DNA of 64,000 nucleotides from Amoebophrya sp. A120 (lineage: Eukaryota; Sar; Dinophyceae; Syndiniales; Amoebophryaceae): assembly GCA_905178155.1 (NCBI GenBank), contig CAJINV010000004.1:11081655-11145654 (forward strand). Reading direction: 5' to 3'. The position numbers and the translations under genes are program-made. Below the pieces are notes generated by a model. It had not been told where the DNA came from. It made no database searches and saw only the letters and a list, made by a program, of their open reading frames with translations. Below are positions 21,351-31,018 of this stretch, piece by piece; the first letter of the stretch is position 1, and every line of letters begins with the position of its first letter.

Positions 21351-24300
21351 TCACACCCCTTCAAAAGCGTTCCACTCTGTGTTTGATTCTGGTCCCCAGA
21401 ATTTCTCCGGATCCTCGTGCTTCGTGCCGAAGCTCCCACTTGCAGCGGAGGACGTATTAATATTAAACTCGTTATCGTCCTCGACGTACGCGTACGGTAC
21501 CTGCACGGACATGCCGCTGCACATTCTGCGCGTTCTCGCCCGCTGTTCCTTAGAGCTTGGACACCTGTTAGAACAACAGCGCGCGGATATTGTGCGGATT
21601 TGGGTCCCTGGTGGCCCGCCCCGGGTGGCCCGCCCCTGGCTGGCCCGCCCCTGGCTGGCCCGCCCCTGGCTGGCCCACCCCTGGTTGCCCCACCGGCCCC
21701 TGGCCCAACCCTGGCCGCCCACCCTCCCCTGGCCCTCCTCTGGCCCACCCCTGCCCCACCGACCCCGGGCCCACCCTCCCCTGGCTCGCCCTCCCCTGCC
21801 CCACCGACCCCTGGCCCACCCCTGCGGCCCCTCCCCCAGTCCCTCCCCAAGCCCTTCCCCGACCGGGGCCATAGCAGCCTGGAAGGCCCCCCCGGAGGTT
21901 CCAGGGCAAGGAGGCCCGCCAGCTCCCAAAGCGGACGCGCCTTTGATGATCGCCGCGGATGGGCCATAGCAGCCTGCTAAAGCCCCCCGAGGGCACTTGG
22001 CAAGGCGCCAATCCCGATCGGGTACTCGATTCGCGGACTCGGCGGAGGGGGTCCGCGGATTTGTCGAAAGGGGGTCCGCGGATTTGTCGAAAAGCGGGTC
22101 CGCGGATTTGTCGCGGATTTGTACCAAAAAATCCGCGCCCGCACGCTATGGTGGATTTTTTGGGTCAGGAAACGGGCGCCACAAATCGTGCCTGTCCAAC
22201 AAATCCGCGGGGCCTTTTTTTTGGCCAGTCCGCGAACACTTTTTTGCCTCCTTGACGAAGGACTCCCAAGACGGAGGCTTGGCCAGGAAGTCCTGTCCAA
22301 CGAACCTTCCAGGGCTGAAGGCTCCTGGCCACTGCTACAGGTGAGTACCACCAACTCCGCAGTCTTGGGAGTCTGTCCCCGGCACCTGGCCTCCATGCCA
22401 GACAGACTCGCAAGGCCAAGGCGGAGGCGTGATTCCCAAGGCTGCAACGAAAAAATGGGCCGACCACCCACGAGCAATCGGCCAACATGCATGGGGCCAG
22501 GCCAGGCGTTTGCCGGGGTCGGCCGCGATCAGGGGTCGGAACGGGGTCCCCACCCCCCCGCCCCTGGCCGACCCTCCCCTAGCCCATCCCCGGCGCACCC
22601 CTGGCCTTGGGCGAGGGGCTGGGGGTCGGCAAGAGAGATCGACCGCGACGAGAGAAAAACTGTCGCACGTTTTCCATTTGAGTCATAATATCCGCACAAT
22701 ATCCGCGGCCGGGATTTCTAACTACCGTCCAAGCCGTAAGCTGTTCCTCGAGCCAGCCTGGCAGTGCCGCGTCAAACTCCAGCCAATTGACAGTCAAAAC
22801 CTCGTCCTCCACATCCAAGTCTCGGATCGCCCCAATCAGCCACAGTGCCTGTTCTCGCGTCAACAGCCCCGCGGCACTGGAACAGCGGTAGCGGCACTTG
22901 CTGTGGGTTTTCGGCTGTAGGCGATTGATTTCAACCGGATGGTCGTACAGGGAAGCCGGGTTGCAGCTCATATGATCTGGCGCTTCTTCCAAAACCGGAG
23001 CTGCGGACAATGCGGCGTTGACACGGTGGTCAAAAAGTTTCCGGATATCGACGCTCTTAGTTTTTGTGTCCTCGACTTGAGGTGGCGGTGGTCCCGCTGA
23101 GCCAGATGGTGCAGCAGGTGCAGAAGCAGCAGCTTTTTGTTCTTGCGAAGATGACCCACTGTTGTTGACACTGTAACTGTATTGATGAGAATTTCCTACC
23201 AGTAGGTACTCTCGCAGGAAGGTTAGCAACGCGTCAAAATTCACGAAGCTGCGGCCGGACTTTTTTGTACTACTGCGCAGGCTGGAATGCTTGCCGGACG
23301 AAGCAGCTGCGCTTTCCACAGACGATGATGTGGCAGCATCATCTATAGACGCAGATGAGGACACCGCGCGAGAAGAGCCCGCCCAGGACGGAAAGCGCAT
23401 GTTGCCAAGGAAGTTGGACAGGAGGCCGCGGCCGAAATAAGTCGGAGGTTTCAGAAAACTGTTCTTTGCAGAACAAATTTGATCCCTTCTAGTACACGAC
23501 GACCGCCTTTCAACATGTGGTCCATAATTCGCGGGGCCTTTTTCCGCGGCGTCTGCCGTCGGCGATCGGGGCGCGGCTTCTGACATGGGGGTTTTCGGGA
23601 AAGAATAACTACTATCACCTCCATCGGCGGTGGACTCGGAGACCACGATCATGCGCCGCAGCGGCCAGCGCTCTCGTCTTTGCTCGCTAATGATGTCCCG
23701 AAAGTCCGTCCTCGGGTAACGTCGCAAATCAAACGAAGAGCTAATGCAGTGACGCAGCAGGGAAGAAGATCTGGCGGATTTATCGTTATCAACATGATCT
23801 TCGACGTACGGATCGCATTCCGGCGGACAGTCGGTGTAGCTGTGATACGGTGTCGTGGCACTCGCACTACTTGTGCTTGTCGTAGGTGTTGCAACGTCCT
23901 CGTCTCGTGCGGTCTTGTAAGGTTCTGTTCCTGTTCGTTGACTTTGCAAGAATCTATCTTGTTCAGGAGGGCCCGCCCCCTGGTCGACGTCAACATCTAC
24001 ATCTGTGGTAGAGGTTGAAGTAGAAGATGAGTCCTTGGTTCTAGATGTGCTGGGCAGCATCATCCTGAATCGAAGCGGGCCGCCTTCGCGCTCAAATTGA
24101 AATTGATCAGTGACTGAAGTCCCCGGGCCGGCAACATCAGGATTGGTTGTGCTCGTATTAGATCGAAATGTGTGCAGCTTTGCTCGGTCGTGCTTGAAGA
24201 TGGCATCACCAGGAGTACAAGAATAGGGAATCGTCTGCGCCGGTGCGGCATGCAGAAACTTCCCGGCCAAGGCGTGCGCGTCTCGGGAGGTCAGCGGCGT

Positions 24301-24606
24301 CGGATAGGAGAAATTCGGGAGGGCCGCGCGCCACTGCGGACACCGAATCATGACAGACACGTCCGGCTCCAAAAATGGATCAATCATCGCGTTCGCGGGT
24401 CTAGTTCCCAGGAAGCGCGAGAGGCGGCGATGGACTGTGCGACCCTCCACAAGGCCCCCGGGGAAGAACGCAGCGGTCAGGTACGCGAGCGTTTTCGTGT
24501 GGTTCCACCTCATCTTCATCTTCTTTTGTTTTCGGGATAAGCAGAAATGAAAAAGTAGTAAGAAAGTATGGAGAAGATACGATACACAACTCGAAATTTC
24601 AAGCAA
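21351..24606 (-). CDS. Unknown protein, possibly secreted, interrupted near its 3' end by a 1.2-kb TIR element
   Basis: The main exon runs from 24606 (or the Met at 24519) to about 22720. The N-terminus is hydrophobic from either start (YLLHTFLLLFHFCLS, or TLAYLTAAFFPG after MKMRWNHTK), which suggests a signal peptide. Most of the body is Ser/Thr/Asp-rich. The C-terminal part has LLTREQALWLIGAIRDLDVE and LPGWLEEQLTAW. The frame then enters element K. On the far side, a second exon ending at 21351 carries PYAYVEDDNEFNINTSSAAS ... EKFWGPESNTEWNAFEGV-stop, which looks like a real C-terminus. A GT-AG join (donor after TAW-T at 22726, acceptor in CTCTAAG|GAACAG) keeps the frame, but plain excision with a 3-bp duplication would stop after three codons. 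The exact join is uncertain. Confidence 0.5.
21614..21850. repeat. Degenerate 15-bp tandem repeat
   Basis: Near-perfect units of CGCCCCTGGCTGGCC are followed by diverged CCACCCCTGG-type units inside element K. They create long Pro/Gly-rich open frames in several frames, which should not be taken as genes. Confidence 0.75.
22045..22125. repeat. Short tandem repeat around GGTCCGCGGATTTGTCG
   Basis: Three to four copies of a unit of about 24 bp lie inside element K. Each contains GGATTTGTCG. Confidence 0.7.
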
Positions 24607-24857
24607 GACACAGAATCTATCTTGCCGTTGCGGCAGATCGGGACGTCCTTGTCAATGATTCCCAGCTATAATCGTGGTGTTTGTTGCAAGAACTGGCTCA
24701 CATAAGATCATCTCTGTGGTCATTTTTCATTTAGCTGCAACAATCTGAGTTGTGATAACCAGCACGATCTACTGCTCCAAGACTACATTGCCTTTCTTGG
24801 CTTCATGCGCACGCGGCAAAAACAAGTTACTCTTTTTTACTTCAAGAACTTACGGAT

Positions 24858-25184
24858 CTATGCAATGGGAAGCGGAAACGAAGCGTAAGGAAAATGAAAA
24901 GTGGAAATCAAAAAAAATAAAATAGAAAGTGATCCGAATTTTGCTGCGGAACCCCAGAAAGACGCACTGCTTTTCGCGGGCTCGTCCGTTTTGGAGGACG
25001 ACCAAATCGCGTCTGTAGTAACCACTGCCTCGCGCTTTTTTCGCGTATCATAGTTTTTCATAGTCATGGATACCGTCGCCGCGTCGTCGCTCTTTACGCG
25101 TGTTCTGTTGATATCAGCTTTATTACCTTGAGGCAATAATTTTGCAAGGGACCAAGACGAGGACCTACTAATACAAGTATTCAT
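24858..25184 (-). CDS. Possible small gene or first exon, unknown
   Basis: The open frame has 108 codons, beginning MNTCISRSSSWSLAKLLPQG and ending with a hydrophobic run (SILFFLISTFHFPYA). It lies on the same strand as its neighbours, between PP1 and the unknown gene at 21.3-24.6 kb. The hydrophobic tail may be intron read-through. No family recognised. The rest of 24607-25779 shows nothing I can name. Confidence 0.22.
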   Translation of the reverse strand: MNTCISRSSSWSLAKLLPQGNKADINRTRVKSDDAATVSMTMKNYDTRKKREAVVTTDAIWSSSKTDEPAKSSASFWGSAAKFGSLSILFFLISTFHFPYASFPLPIA

Positions 25185-25779
25185 GGTTCTGGCTCCTGCG
25201 CCTCTCTCTTACTAGTTTTCTAATTTTTTTCTATTGAGCCACTAGCAGTTTGTCGCCGCTGGTTGTGCGTTCAGTGTTATTAATTTCAGCACTCGCACTT
25301 GTGATTGTCTTTGAGGGGGGAAACCAAAACCCAAAAGTTAAATGGCTCTGTAATTATTTTCAATAGAGTACGTCTGGAATACTTTCGGAGGGAATGGATA
25401 TTCATATTGACACTTTGAACCTGAAGCAAAATAAGCCTGGCATCAAGTCTCAAGAAGTTCGAAACCACTTTTTTGTACATTTTGTTTTTGATTTCGTCTG
25501 CGTCTGTCATAATGCGCTTTCTCCATATACAGAGTTCGTGCGTTGTAAGGGTATCAAGTTTCTAACCATCGGCGCCGTGAACTTCATCGCAATTCATCGC
25601 AAGAATTTATTTGGTAACCTGCTCGTTATCGTGTGTCGTAATCGTTTTCAAGAATTTTACAAATCACTCAAACCCGCTACTTTATTGTATATTTTTTTTT
25701 GCTGCTCAACAGCACCAACCCCTAGTACGTCGTCTTTGTAAATAGAATGAAACCCCTCTTATAAATGAATTTATCAATA

Positions 25780-28625
25780 CTAGTTCGCCGGACGGCAAAC
25801 GCTGTTTTTTGCATCCGCTTTTTCGGCGGCCTTGATTGCGTGCTTGGGCATCGGCTTGAGCACTTTGAAGGAACACATCAGCGTCTCGTCAACCTTCATC
25901 ATGGCTGCCGCGTTGTCGATATGGATCTGTCAGGATTGAAATCGTCAAAGTTGAAAGATTTGCCATGCATAAAAATGGATGAAAGTTGCGGCCCAGTTTC
26001 CGAGCGGCGCATGACAAATTTGGGTAGAGCCGACATCCAGTTTGTCATGCTGTTTGGGTAAGGAAGACGCCTGCTGTCATGCTACTTTAGCAGCTCAGTT
26101 TCTACCCCTCAACAGGCTTACAATCTGCCTCACTTGCCTACTCTGAAAGACAGGCACTCTGAGGGCTGCACTTTATGCATGACAAACTATTTCAACTTTG
26201 ACGATTTCAAACCTGACGCTTCCATAGTCGAATTCGTCGCAGTAATTCGGTGCGGAAAACAGCGTGATCAGTTATCAAATGTAAAAATGTCTGGGTCTGG
26301 AAATTTGTGATGCTAAAATGTGACTCCTGGGCGCACTGCAATACGAAGCCAAGCATGACAAGTTTTTGAGCTGCTCTTGTGTTTCATTTTCCGCATGGCA
26401 AATTGCGTTTCTGCATAACAGACAAGAGGCCCTTTTCGTGCTCCTGCATCACAGATTTATGAGTCATGCCAGACAAGCATAACAAACTTGCATTCTTCCA
26501 GACCCAGACATTTTTACATTTGATATCAGTTGCCGTTTCGCAAAAAACTCGTAACCATCCTCAACCACTTGGTGTGCACGGCAAATCAAATCCAATTCGT
26601 GCTTCCGGACAAAGGCCTGCACCACGTCCGGTCCAAAAATGTAACTAACCCCTCGGTCGTTTTCGGCGAAGCCGGAAATAGTCGTGTCCGGATCCGCCCA
26701 CAGCAGGTCGCACAGCACGCCCTGGTCCGGGACGTCCGTGGGTCGGACAAAGTTCTTCAAGTCGTCCAAAGAGTGGATGTGGGGAGAAAGTTATGCAAGA
26801 AAAAAACTGTGTAAGTGTAACTCTGTAATGCAGAACAGGCAACAGAGTTACACCTGTCATGCCAGACAGCCATGATCTCCTCTCTTCATGTGTATTTTCC
26901 CTTACAAGCAACGCATGACAAGGTTTCTCTGTCATGTAGAGCAAATTTGTGATGCCGTCAGCCAAAGAAAGTTACACTAACACGGTTTTTTTCTTGGATA
27001 AAAGTCCTCCGTGAATGCAGAGAATCTTCTCGTCTATCACCGCCGCCATCGGTAAACAGTTGAACATGTCGCAAAAATGTTTCCACAGCTTCACGTTGTA
27101 GCGCCGCTTATGGACGAGGGGAACGAATTCTTTTACCGTACACACAACCAACCATCGTATCAAATCATTCTGGCGAGTAAATTGCAAACAACTGGGAATA
27201 AAGTATAGACGATGATATCAAAAGAGTATCTTATCACGTTCATGATGCAGTGAGTAACATGTTCATCATCATGATGTGTAGATGCTTGTAAGTACTTGTC
27301 CGGTAAAAAATTCCCCCAGCGTATCGCTTGCAGTCGTCGTAGAACCCGTAGATCCTGGTAATCCCCGCGCACTCGTGGTTTCCACGGAGCGTAAAGAAAT
27401 TCTCGCTGTACTTCAACTTGTAGCACATCAGGAGCAGCATCACTTCAATCGACTGCCTCCCACGGTCGACGTAGTCTCCGAGGCAGAGGTAGTTGCACTC
27501 CGGTGGATATTATGCACTGCAAAAGTATCGCACTCGTATACAGCGTGCATTACAAATTTCCTCAGCATGAGAAATAAAATTTGTAATGCTGATTTACCTT
27601 ATCATCATCTAACTGCACTGGGCGAAAAAGATTTGTAATGCATGACTACAATACGAATATGATACTTTTGCAGAAGGTAGATATCCTCCGGTGTCGAAGA
27701 AGCGGAGCAGGTCGAAGTACTGCCCGTGAATGTCGTATGGGAGCGTCAGGATTGAAATCGACAAAGTTGAAATAATTTCTCATGCATAAATTGCAAGGCA
27801 TGAAGCGCCTCTCTTGCAGGGATGGCAAGTGAGGCCGACTGTCAGCCTGTTTGGGGTCTGCGTCTGCGATACGATAGAGCTGCTGAAGTAGCATGACAAA
27901 AGTCGCCTTCTGTCCCTAAACAGCATGACAAGCTGGATTTAGAGGGTGCGGAAATTTGTCATGCACCACTTGAAAATTGGGCTTCCTGCATTGCAAGTTC
28001 TTTCAACTTTGTCGATTTCAATCCTGACACTCCCATATGTCGCCCAGAATGTTCAGTGGCGCCTCCAACTCCAGGAAAACGGGCTGGGCGAGGAGCACCA
28101 ACCGCGTGGCGTTCAGCATATGGGATTCTCAAGCGTTACAATCTCAACTGTTACATGAATTTGTCATGCCAAACCGACCGAAACCACAAACGCAACCCAT
28201 AGGGCACCTTTCCGCAGATGGTCAGGCCACCGGGTCGCATGCAAAATTACAATCAGAATTGACACGATCACGCTGCTTCGCATGACAAATTCTCGAAGAG
28301 CCAAACAGGCTTAGAATCTGCGCCGAATCTGTCATGCAATACGCGCAAGGCCGCCCCTTTGGCTTTTAGTTTTGCCGTTCTTGCATCGATAAAAATCCAT
28401 GTAACAGTTGAGGATGTAACGTTTGAGAACGCCATACAGCAGCTTCTTGATCTCGGATTCCGTCAGAATCACGCTCGCAATGTTCTGCCGCGCCTGGTAC
28501 TTGCTCTTGGTATTGCGGACCTCAAGCAGGGTCGTGATATGCTTGTCCAGCTCCTCATCCGTTATGTTCTGGCCCTCCATAGTGTTGGCTATGGAGGAGG
28601 GAAACAAAGATTTGATCTTATTCAT
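25780..28625 (-). CDS. PP1: Serine/threonine protein phosphatase PP1 catalytic subunit
   Basis: Eight exons (28625-28437, 28113-28037, 27729-27681, 27506-27325, 27104-27001, 26786-26525, 26266-26227, 25914-25780) give 1,038 nt and 345 residues, close to the usual 320-330. All catalytic motifs appear after joining: [30 protein letters not shown] and the C-terminal [18 protein letters not shown]1 dephosphorylates phosphoserine/threonine in many complexes through two active-site metal ions. Start: Met at 28625 or 28580 ([11 protein letters not shown]); both are in frame. All seven introns are insertions with direct duplications. None can be read as GT-AG in any register that preserves this very conserved protein. 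The upstream start overlaps a CCTCCATAG/CTATGGAGG hairpin. Confidence 0.95.
25920..26226. mobile_element. Introner B2 (family B) in PP1
   Basis: 307 bp; TATGGATCTGTCAGGATTG at one end and CAAACCTGACGCTTCCATA at the other. Duplication GTCGA (25915-25919 and 26227-26231). It falls inside CDEFD|NAAAMM. Possible intron ends in all registers exclude GT-AG. Confidence 0.92.
26273..26524. mobile_element. Introner C1 (family C) in PP1
   Basis: 252 bp; ends share AAAATGTCTGGGTCTGGAA as inverted repeat, capped TATCAAATG / CATTTGAT. Duplication ATCAGT (26267-26272 and 26525-26530), at [13 protein letters not shown]. The interior has ATTTGTGATGC, GCATGACAAG and GCATCACAGATTT. Confidence 0.92.
26792..27000. 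mobile_element. Introner D in PP1
   Basis: 209 bp; TATGCAAGAAAAAAACTGTG and CACGGTTTTTTTCTTGGATA form the inverted ends, with GTGTAACT/AGTTACAC further in. Duplication AAAGT (26787-26791 and 27001-27005), at IHGGLS|PHIHS. The interior has CTGTCATGCC and ATTTGTGATGCC. Confidence 0.92.
27110..27324. mobile_element. Introner J in PP1, eroded TIRs
   Basis: 215 bp; ATGGACGAGGGGAACGAATT and AATTCCCCCAGCGTAT are weakly complementary ends, suggesting an older insertion. Duplication CGCTT (27105-27109 and 27325-27329), at [12 protein letters not shown]. The only AG-ending register would give a CG-AG intron. Confidence 0.8.
27511..27680. mobile_element. Introner A4 (family A) in PP1
   Basis: 170 bp; TATGCACTGCAAAAGTATCG at one end and CGATACTTTTGCAG-like (ATGATACTTTTGCAGAAGG) at the other. 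Duplication ATAT (27507-27510 and 27681-27684), at DTGGY|PPECNY. The interior has GCATTACAAAT and ATTTGTAATGC words. Confidence 0.92.
27736..28036. mobile_element. Introner B3 (family B) in PP1
   Basis: 301 bp; TATGGGAGCGTCAGGATTG and CAATCCTGACACTCCCAT are complementary. Duplication ATGTCG (27730-27735 and 28037-28042), splitting the catalytic GDI|HGQY motif. One register would give AT-AC ends; none gives GT-AG. Confidence 0.92.
28119..28436. mobile_element. Introner E1 (family E) in PP1
   Basis: 318 bp; TATGGGATTCTCAAGCGTTA and TAACGTTTGAGAACGCCATA are complementary. Duplication CAGCA (28114-28118 and 28437-28441), at SEIKKLL|NATRLV. The interior has ATTTGTCATGCC, GCATGACAAATT and CTGTCATGC. 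Confidence 0.9.
28574..28597. other. 9-bp hairpin over the possible PP1 start codon
   Basis: CCTCCATAG - TGTTGG - CTATGGAGG. The downstream candidate start ATG (28580) lies in the stem. The arms echo the TATGG/CCATA ends of family B and E elements. Confidence 0.45.
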
Positions 28626-30489
28626 GAAACACGAACAAAACCCTAGGTTGATTGTTGTAATTAGAGGAAATTCAAATTCAATCGAACGAGAAGAACAACA
28701 TGCTCATGATGTCGAACAACAACCTGATTCGTGATCACATACTTTCATTTTCACTCGCTGCAAAGTAAAAAAATCAGTGGCTCGCTGGAAGTCTTGCTTT
28801 TGCTCTGCGGCAACGGACGTTGTTAGCTTCATCCTGCTGGTCGCGTTTTTTTCTTTCAAAAACGGATGAAGACGAAGACCCGCTGCTGCTGCTCTATTAC
28901 TGCAATTATGTGCCAGTGCAGCTACTTTAAAATCTAATCATTTTCTATTACTTTCAGTCCCAGTCACAACCACAAGCAACAATTCGAACTCGAACGCGTA
29001 TCTTCAAAAGTCAGCGACCAGTTCAAGGTAAGGGAACAACACTCTCGTCACACGTCAACCTCACATGTCCTCGACTCACAATACTTACAACAGCACTCCT
29101 CGTACCAGGAGGTGTGGTGTGTGAACAAAAAAAGACCCAAGGCCTCCCTCTTCGCTTGTATTTTTCGCGATTGGATTTCTAGTTTATCAAATTCTCTTCC
29201 TTCTCAATCTCATCATGCGTAGGTATAAATGCGTTGTTCGACCGTTGGTCGTAGCAATGATGCATCGATCAGCGTCATTCGATCTCGATGTCACCATGGG
29301 ATGCTTGGACCAAGCAAGCACCAAGCAGCTTGGTGCTTGCTTTCTAAAAGTAAAACATCATTATGCGTCATGAAAAATAATAAATGCAGCAGCGTCAAAG
29401 AATTCAATTCAAGTGAGCGGTGGGGCGGCACGAAAATTTCGATCATGGGAGAAGTAGAAGGTCAGCCATACTATCGCAGCGAATCGACAATACAGCACAA
29501 CTACAAGAACAAATTTCAAAAACGTCGTCCGGTGCAAACCTATTGAGCAGCAAACTATTAGGCTCTACTCACTATAAGGGAAAAAATAGCGGACAGAGTT
29601 TGGAGTAGAGGTATTTTCAGCCGGGAGCAGGAAGTAAATGTTGAAAGATTTCTCGTCGAAAACTCTAACTCGTCGCGGCGCAGTGACATGCTTTACCCGA
29701 TTTTTTCTTTGACGACTTTAAACAAAAACGACTACATTCAGAGATCAACATTGTCAAAATAGTGGCGGATGAAAAGTAGTAGAAGTCGTGTGCCAAAATA
29801 AAGTGACGAGAATTCAATACAACGTGTGCCCATTTAGCGCACCCCGCTGCACTGCTTTCCGTTCTTCTGGCAGCGCTTCTTTTCATCGACTTTTGGTAAC
29901 AATTTGTATTTGACGTGTGTTGTAGTCAGGTTTTCTGTTTCCTTTGATGTCTTCGTACAAGTTTAGTTATCTTCTCGACAAACTCATAATCGCTAATTTG
30001 CTATATCCTGTTTTTGCTTGTCATCATCATGCAAGGGCAGTTTAGAATTTCAGTGTCGAATTACAGCAAAGTTGTGACCAAATTTTTCTCACTGCACGTT
30101 CAAACTTCTCAAGTGGTGCGTGAGTGGCGATTGCGATTGCAATGGTCGAAAAAAAAAATATTAATAAAGGAATGCGAATTCATACACCAAACCGATGGTC
30201 TTCACACCGGTGCCCGGCCATTGAGTACAGGCACTGGTATTGGAATCGGTATGGCAGAATGCACCTCCTACTGCAATCATTCAGTTCATACATGTAAAAA
30301 AATGCAAAAAAGTAAATTTCAAAGAAGATCCACGAGCAGGACGAGTAAGAAGCAGACGGCTATTTGCACGAGCGCGATGAAGAAGTGCGGCAGGAGGCGG
30401 GTTCTTCCAGAAACCTGGATAACGATATCGGTAAACGGTTTTACATACATAGGTAGCTACGGGCCACTTTAATGTGACAGAAAACTCCA
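28626..30489. other. Intergenic region, no supported gene
   Basis: A/T-rich. Open frames on both strands (29229-29546 plus, 29665-29886 minus, 30014-30472 plus) have no recognisable domain. The one clear structure is the palindrome at 29312-29342. Confidence 0.5.
29312..29342. repeat. Perfect 15-bp palindrome with 1-nt centre
   Basis: AAGCAAGCACCAAGC - A - GCTTGGTGCTTGCTT, in a stretch without a recognised gene. No duplication flanks it. Confidence 0.85.
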
Positions 30490-30599
30490 TTTGTTCGGTA
30501 AAGCCACAGCGTCGTACTTGACGGGATTGATAGTGCGCTGGTCTCTCGTCACGTAACGTGGGAATCCGTAGTGGTCGAGCAGTCGCGATCGTGGTAGCA
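30490..30599 (-). CDS. Possible exon of an unassigned gene
   Basis: After a candidate acceptor (ATAAAG|GAACACC) the frame reads RLLDHYGFPRYVTRDQRTIN and PVKYDAVALPNKW, which looks coding. A downstream stretch (about 30416-30330), in a different frame, reads LLPHFFIALVQIAVCFLLVLL followed by a stop, so a membrane-anchored C-terminus is possible. I could not find a GT-AG join linking the two in frame. It may be the 3' part of the gene at 31-35 kb or a separate gene. Confidence 0.3.
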
Positions 30600-31018
30600 C
30601 GGTGTTCCTTTATTTACGGCCAAAACCAATTTACACGTAGAAGTGAAGGCGGCGGAAAGGCAAAGAAACAAGAAGATGCAACGGATGATGCTGATGCAAT
30701 CGTGTCGCTGCTGCTGAAAGGAATCGAAACAAAGTTGCAGTACAGAGAGGCACGGTCCGCAAAGAAAGTGGTATTCAGCAATTTGGTGCTGCGCAACAAA
30801 AAGCAAGGTATTCCTCTTGGTCTGATGAAGAAGTAATATTGTTCATCGGTCTGAGGGCGACAAAACTGTTTCGTGGTGCAGTGTTCAGGCCCGTCGGTAG
30901 TTGAGTCTTCACGCAGTCGCAGTCTCCGGTCTTGATCTTCATCATTAAGTGTAGGCACTGGTGTTCATCTTGTCCGACATGTCGACACTGCTGTATGATC
31001 AACATCAAGCTCTGTAGT

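Larger units (their letters stand above)
21566..22723. mobile_element. Element K: about 1.16-kb GC-rich TIR element in a gene
   Basis: The inverted termini are TGTTAGAAC...CGCGGATATTGTGCGGAT and ATCCGCACAATATCCGCGG...TTCTAAC. Only a 3-bp duplication (ACC) is visible. The interior holds 15-bp tandem units (CGCCCCTGGCTGGCC, about 21614-21700, degenerating to 21850) and 'GGTCCGCGGATTTGTCG' units at about 22050-22120. It is larger and richer in G/C than families A-H. Confidence 0.65.

Noticed and set aside
21343-22700. Long Pro/Gly-rich frames on both strands
   Set aside because: They are translations of 15-bp and 24-bp tandem repeats inside element K.
29665-29886. 73-codon minus-strand open frame (MKRSAARRTESSAAG...)
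   Set aside because: Too short, no recognisable domain, no neighbouring exons.
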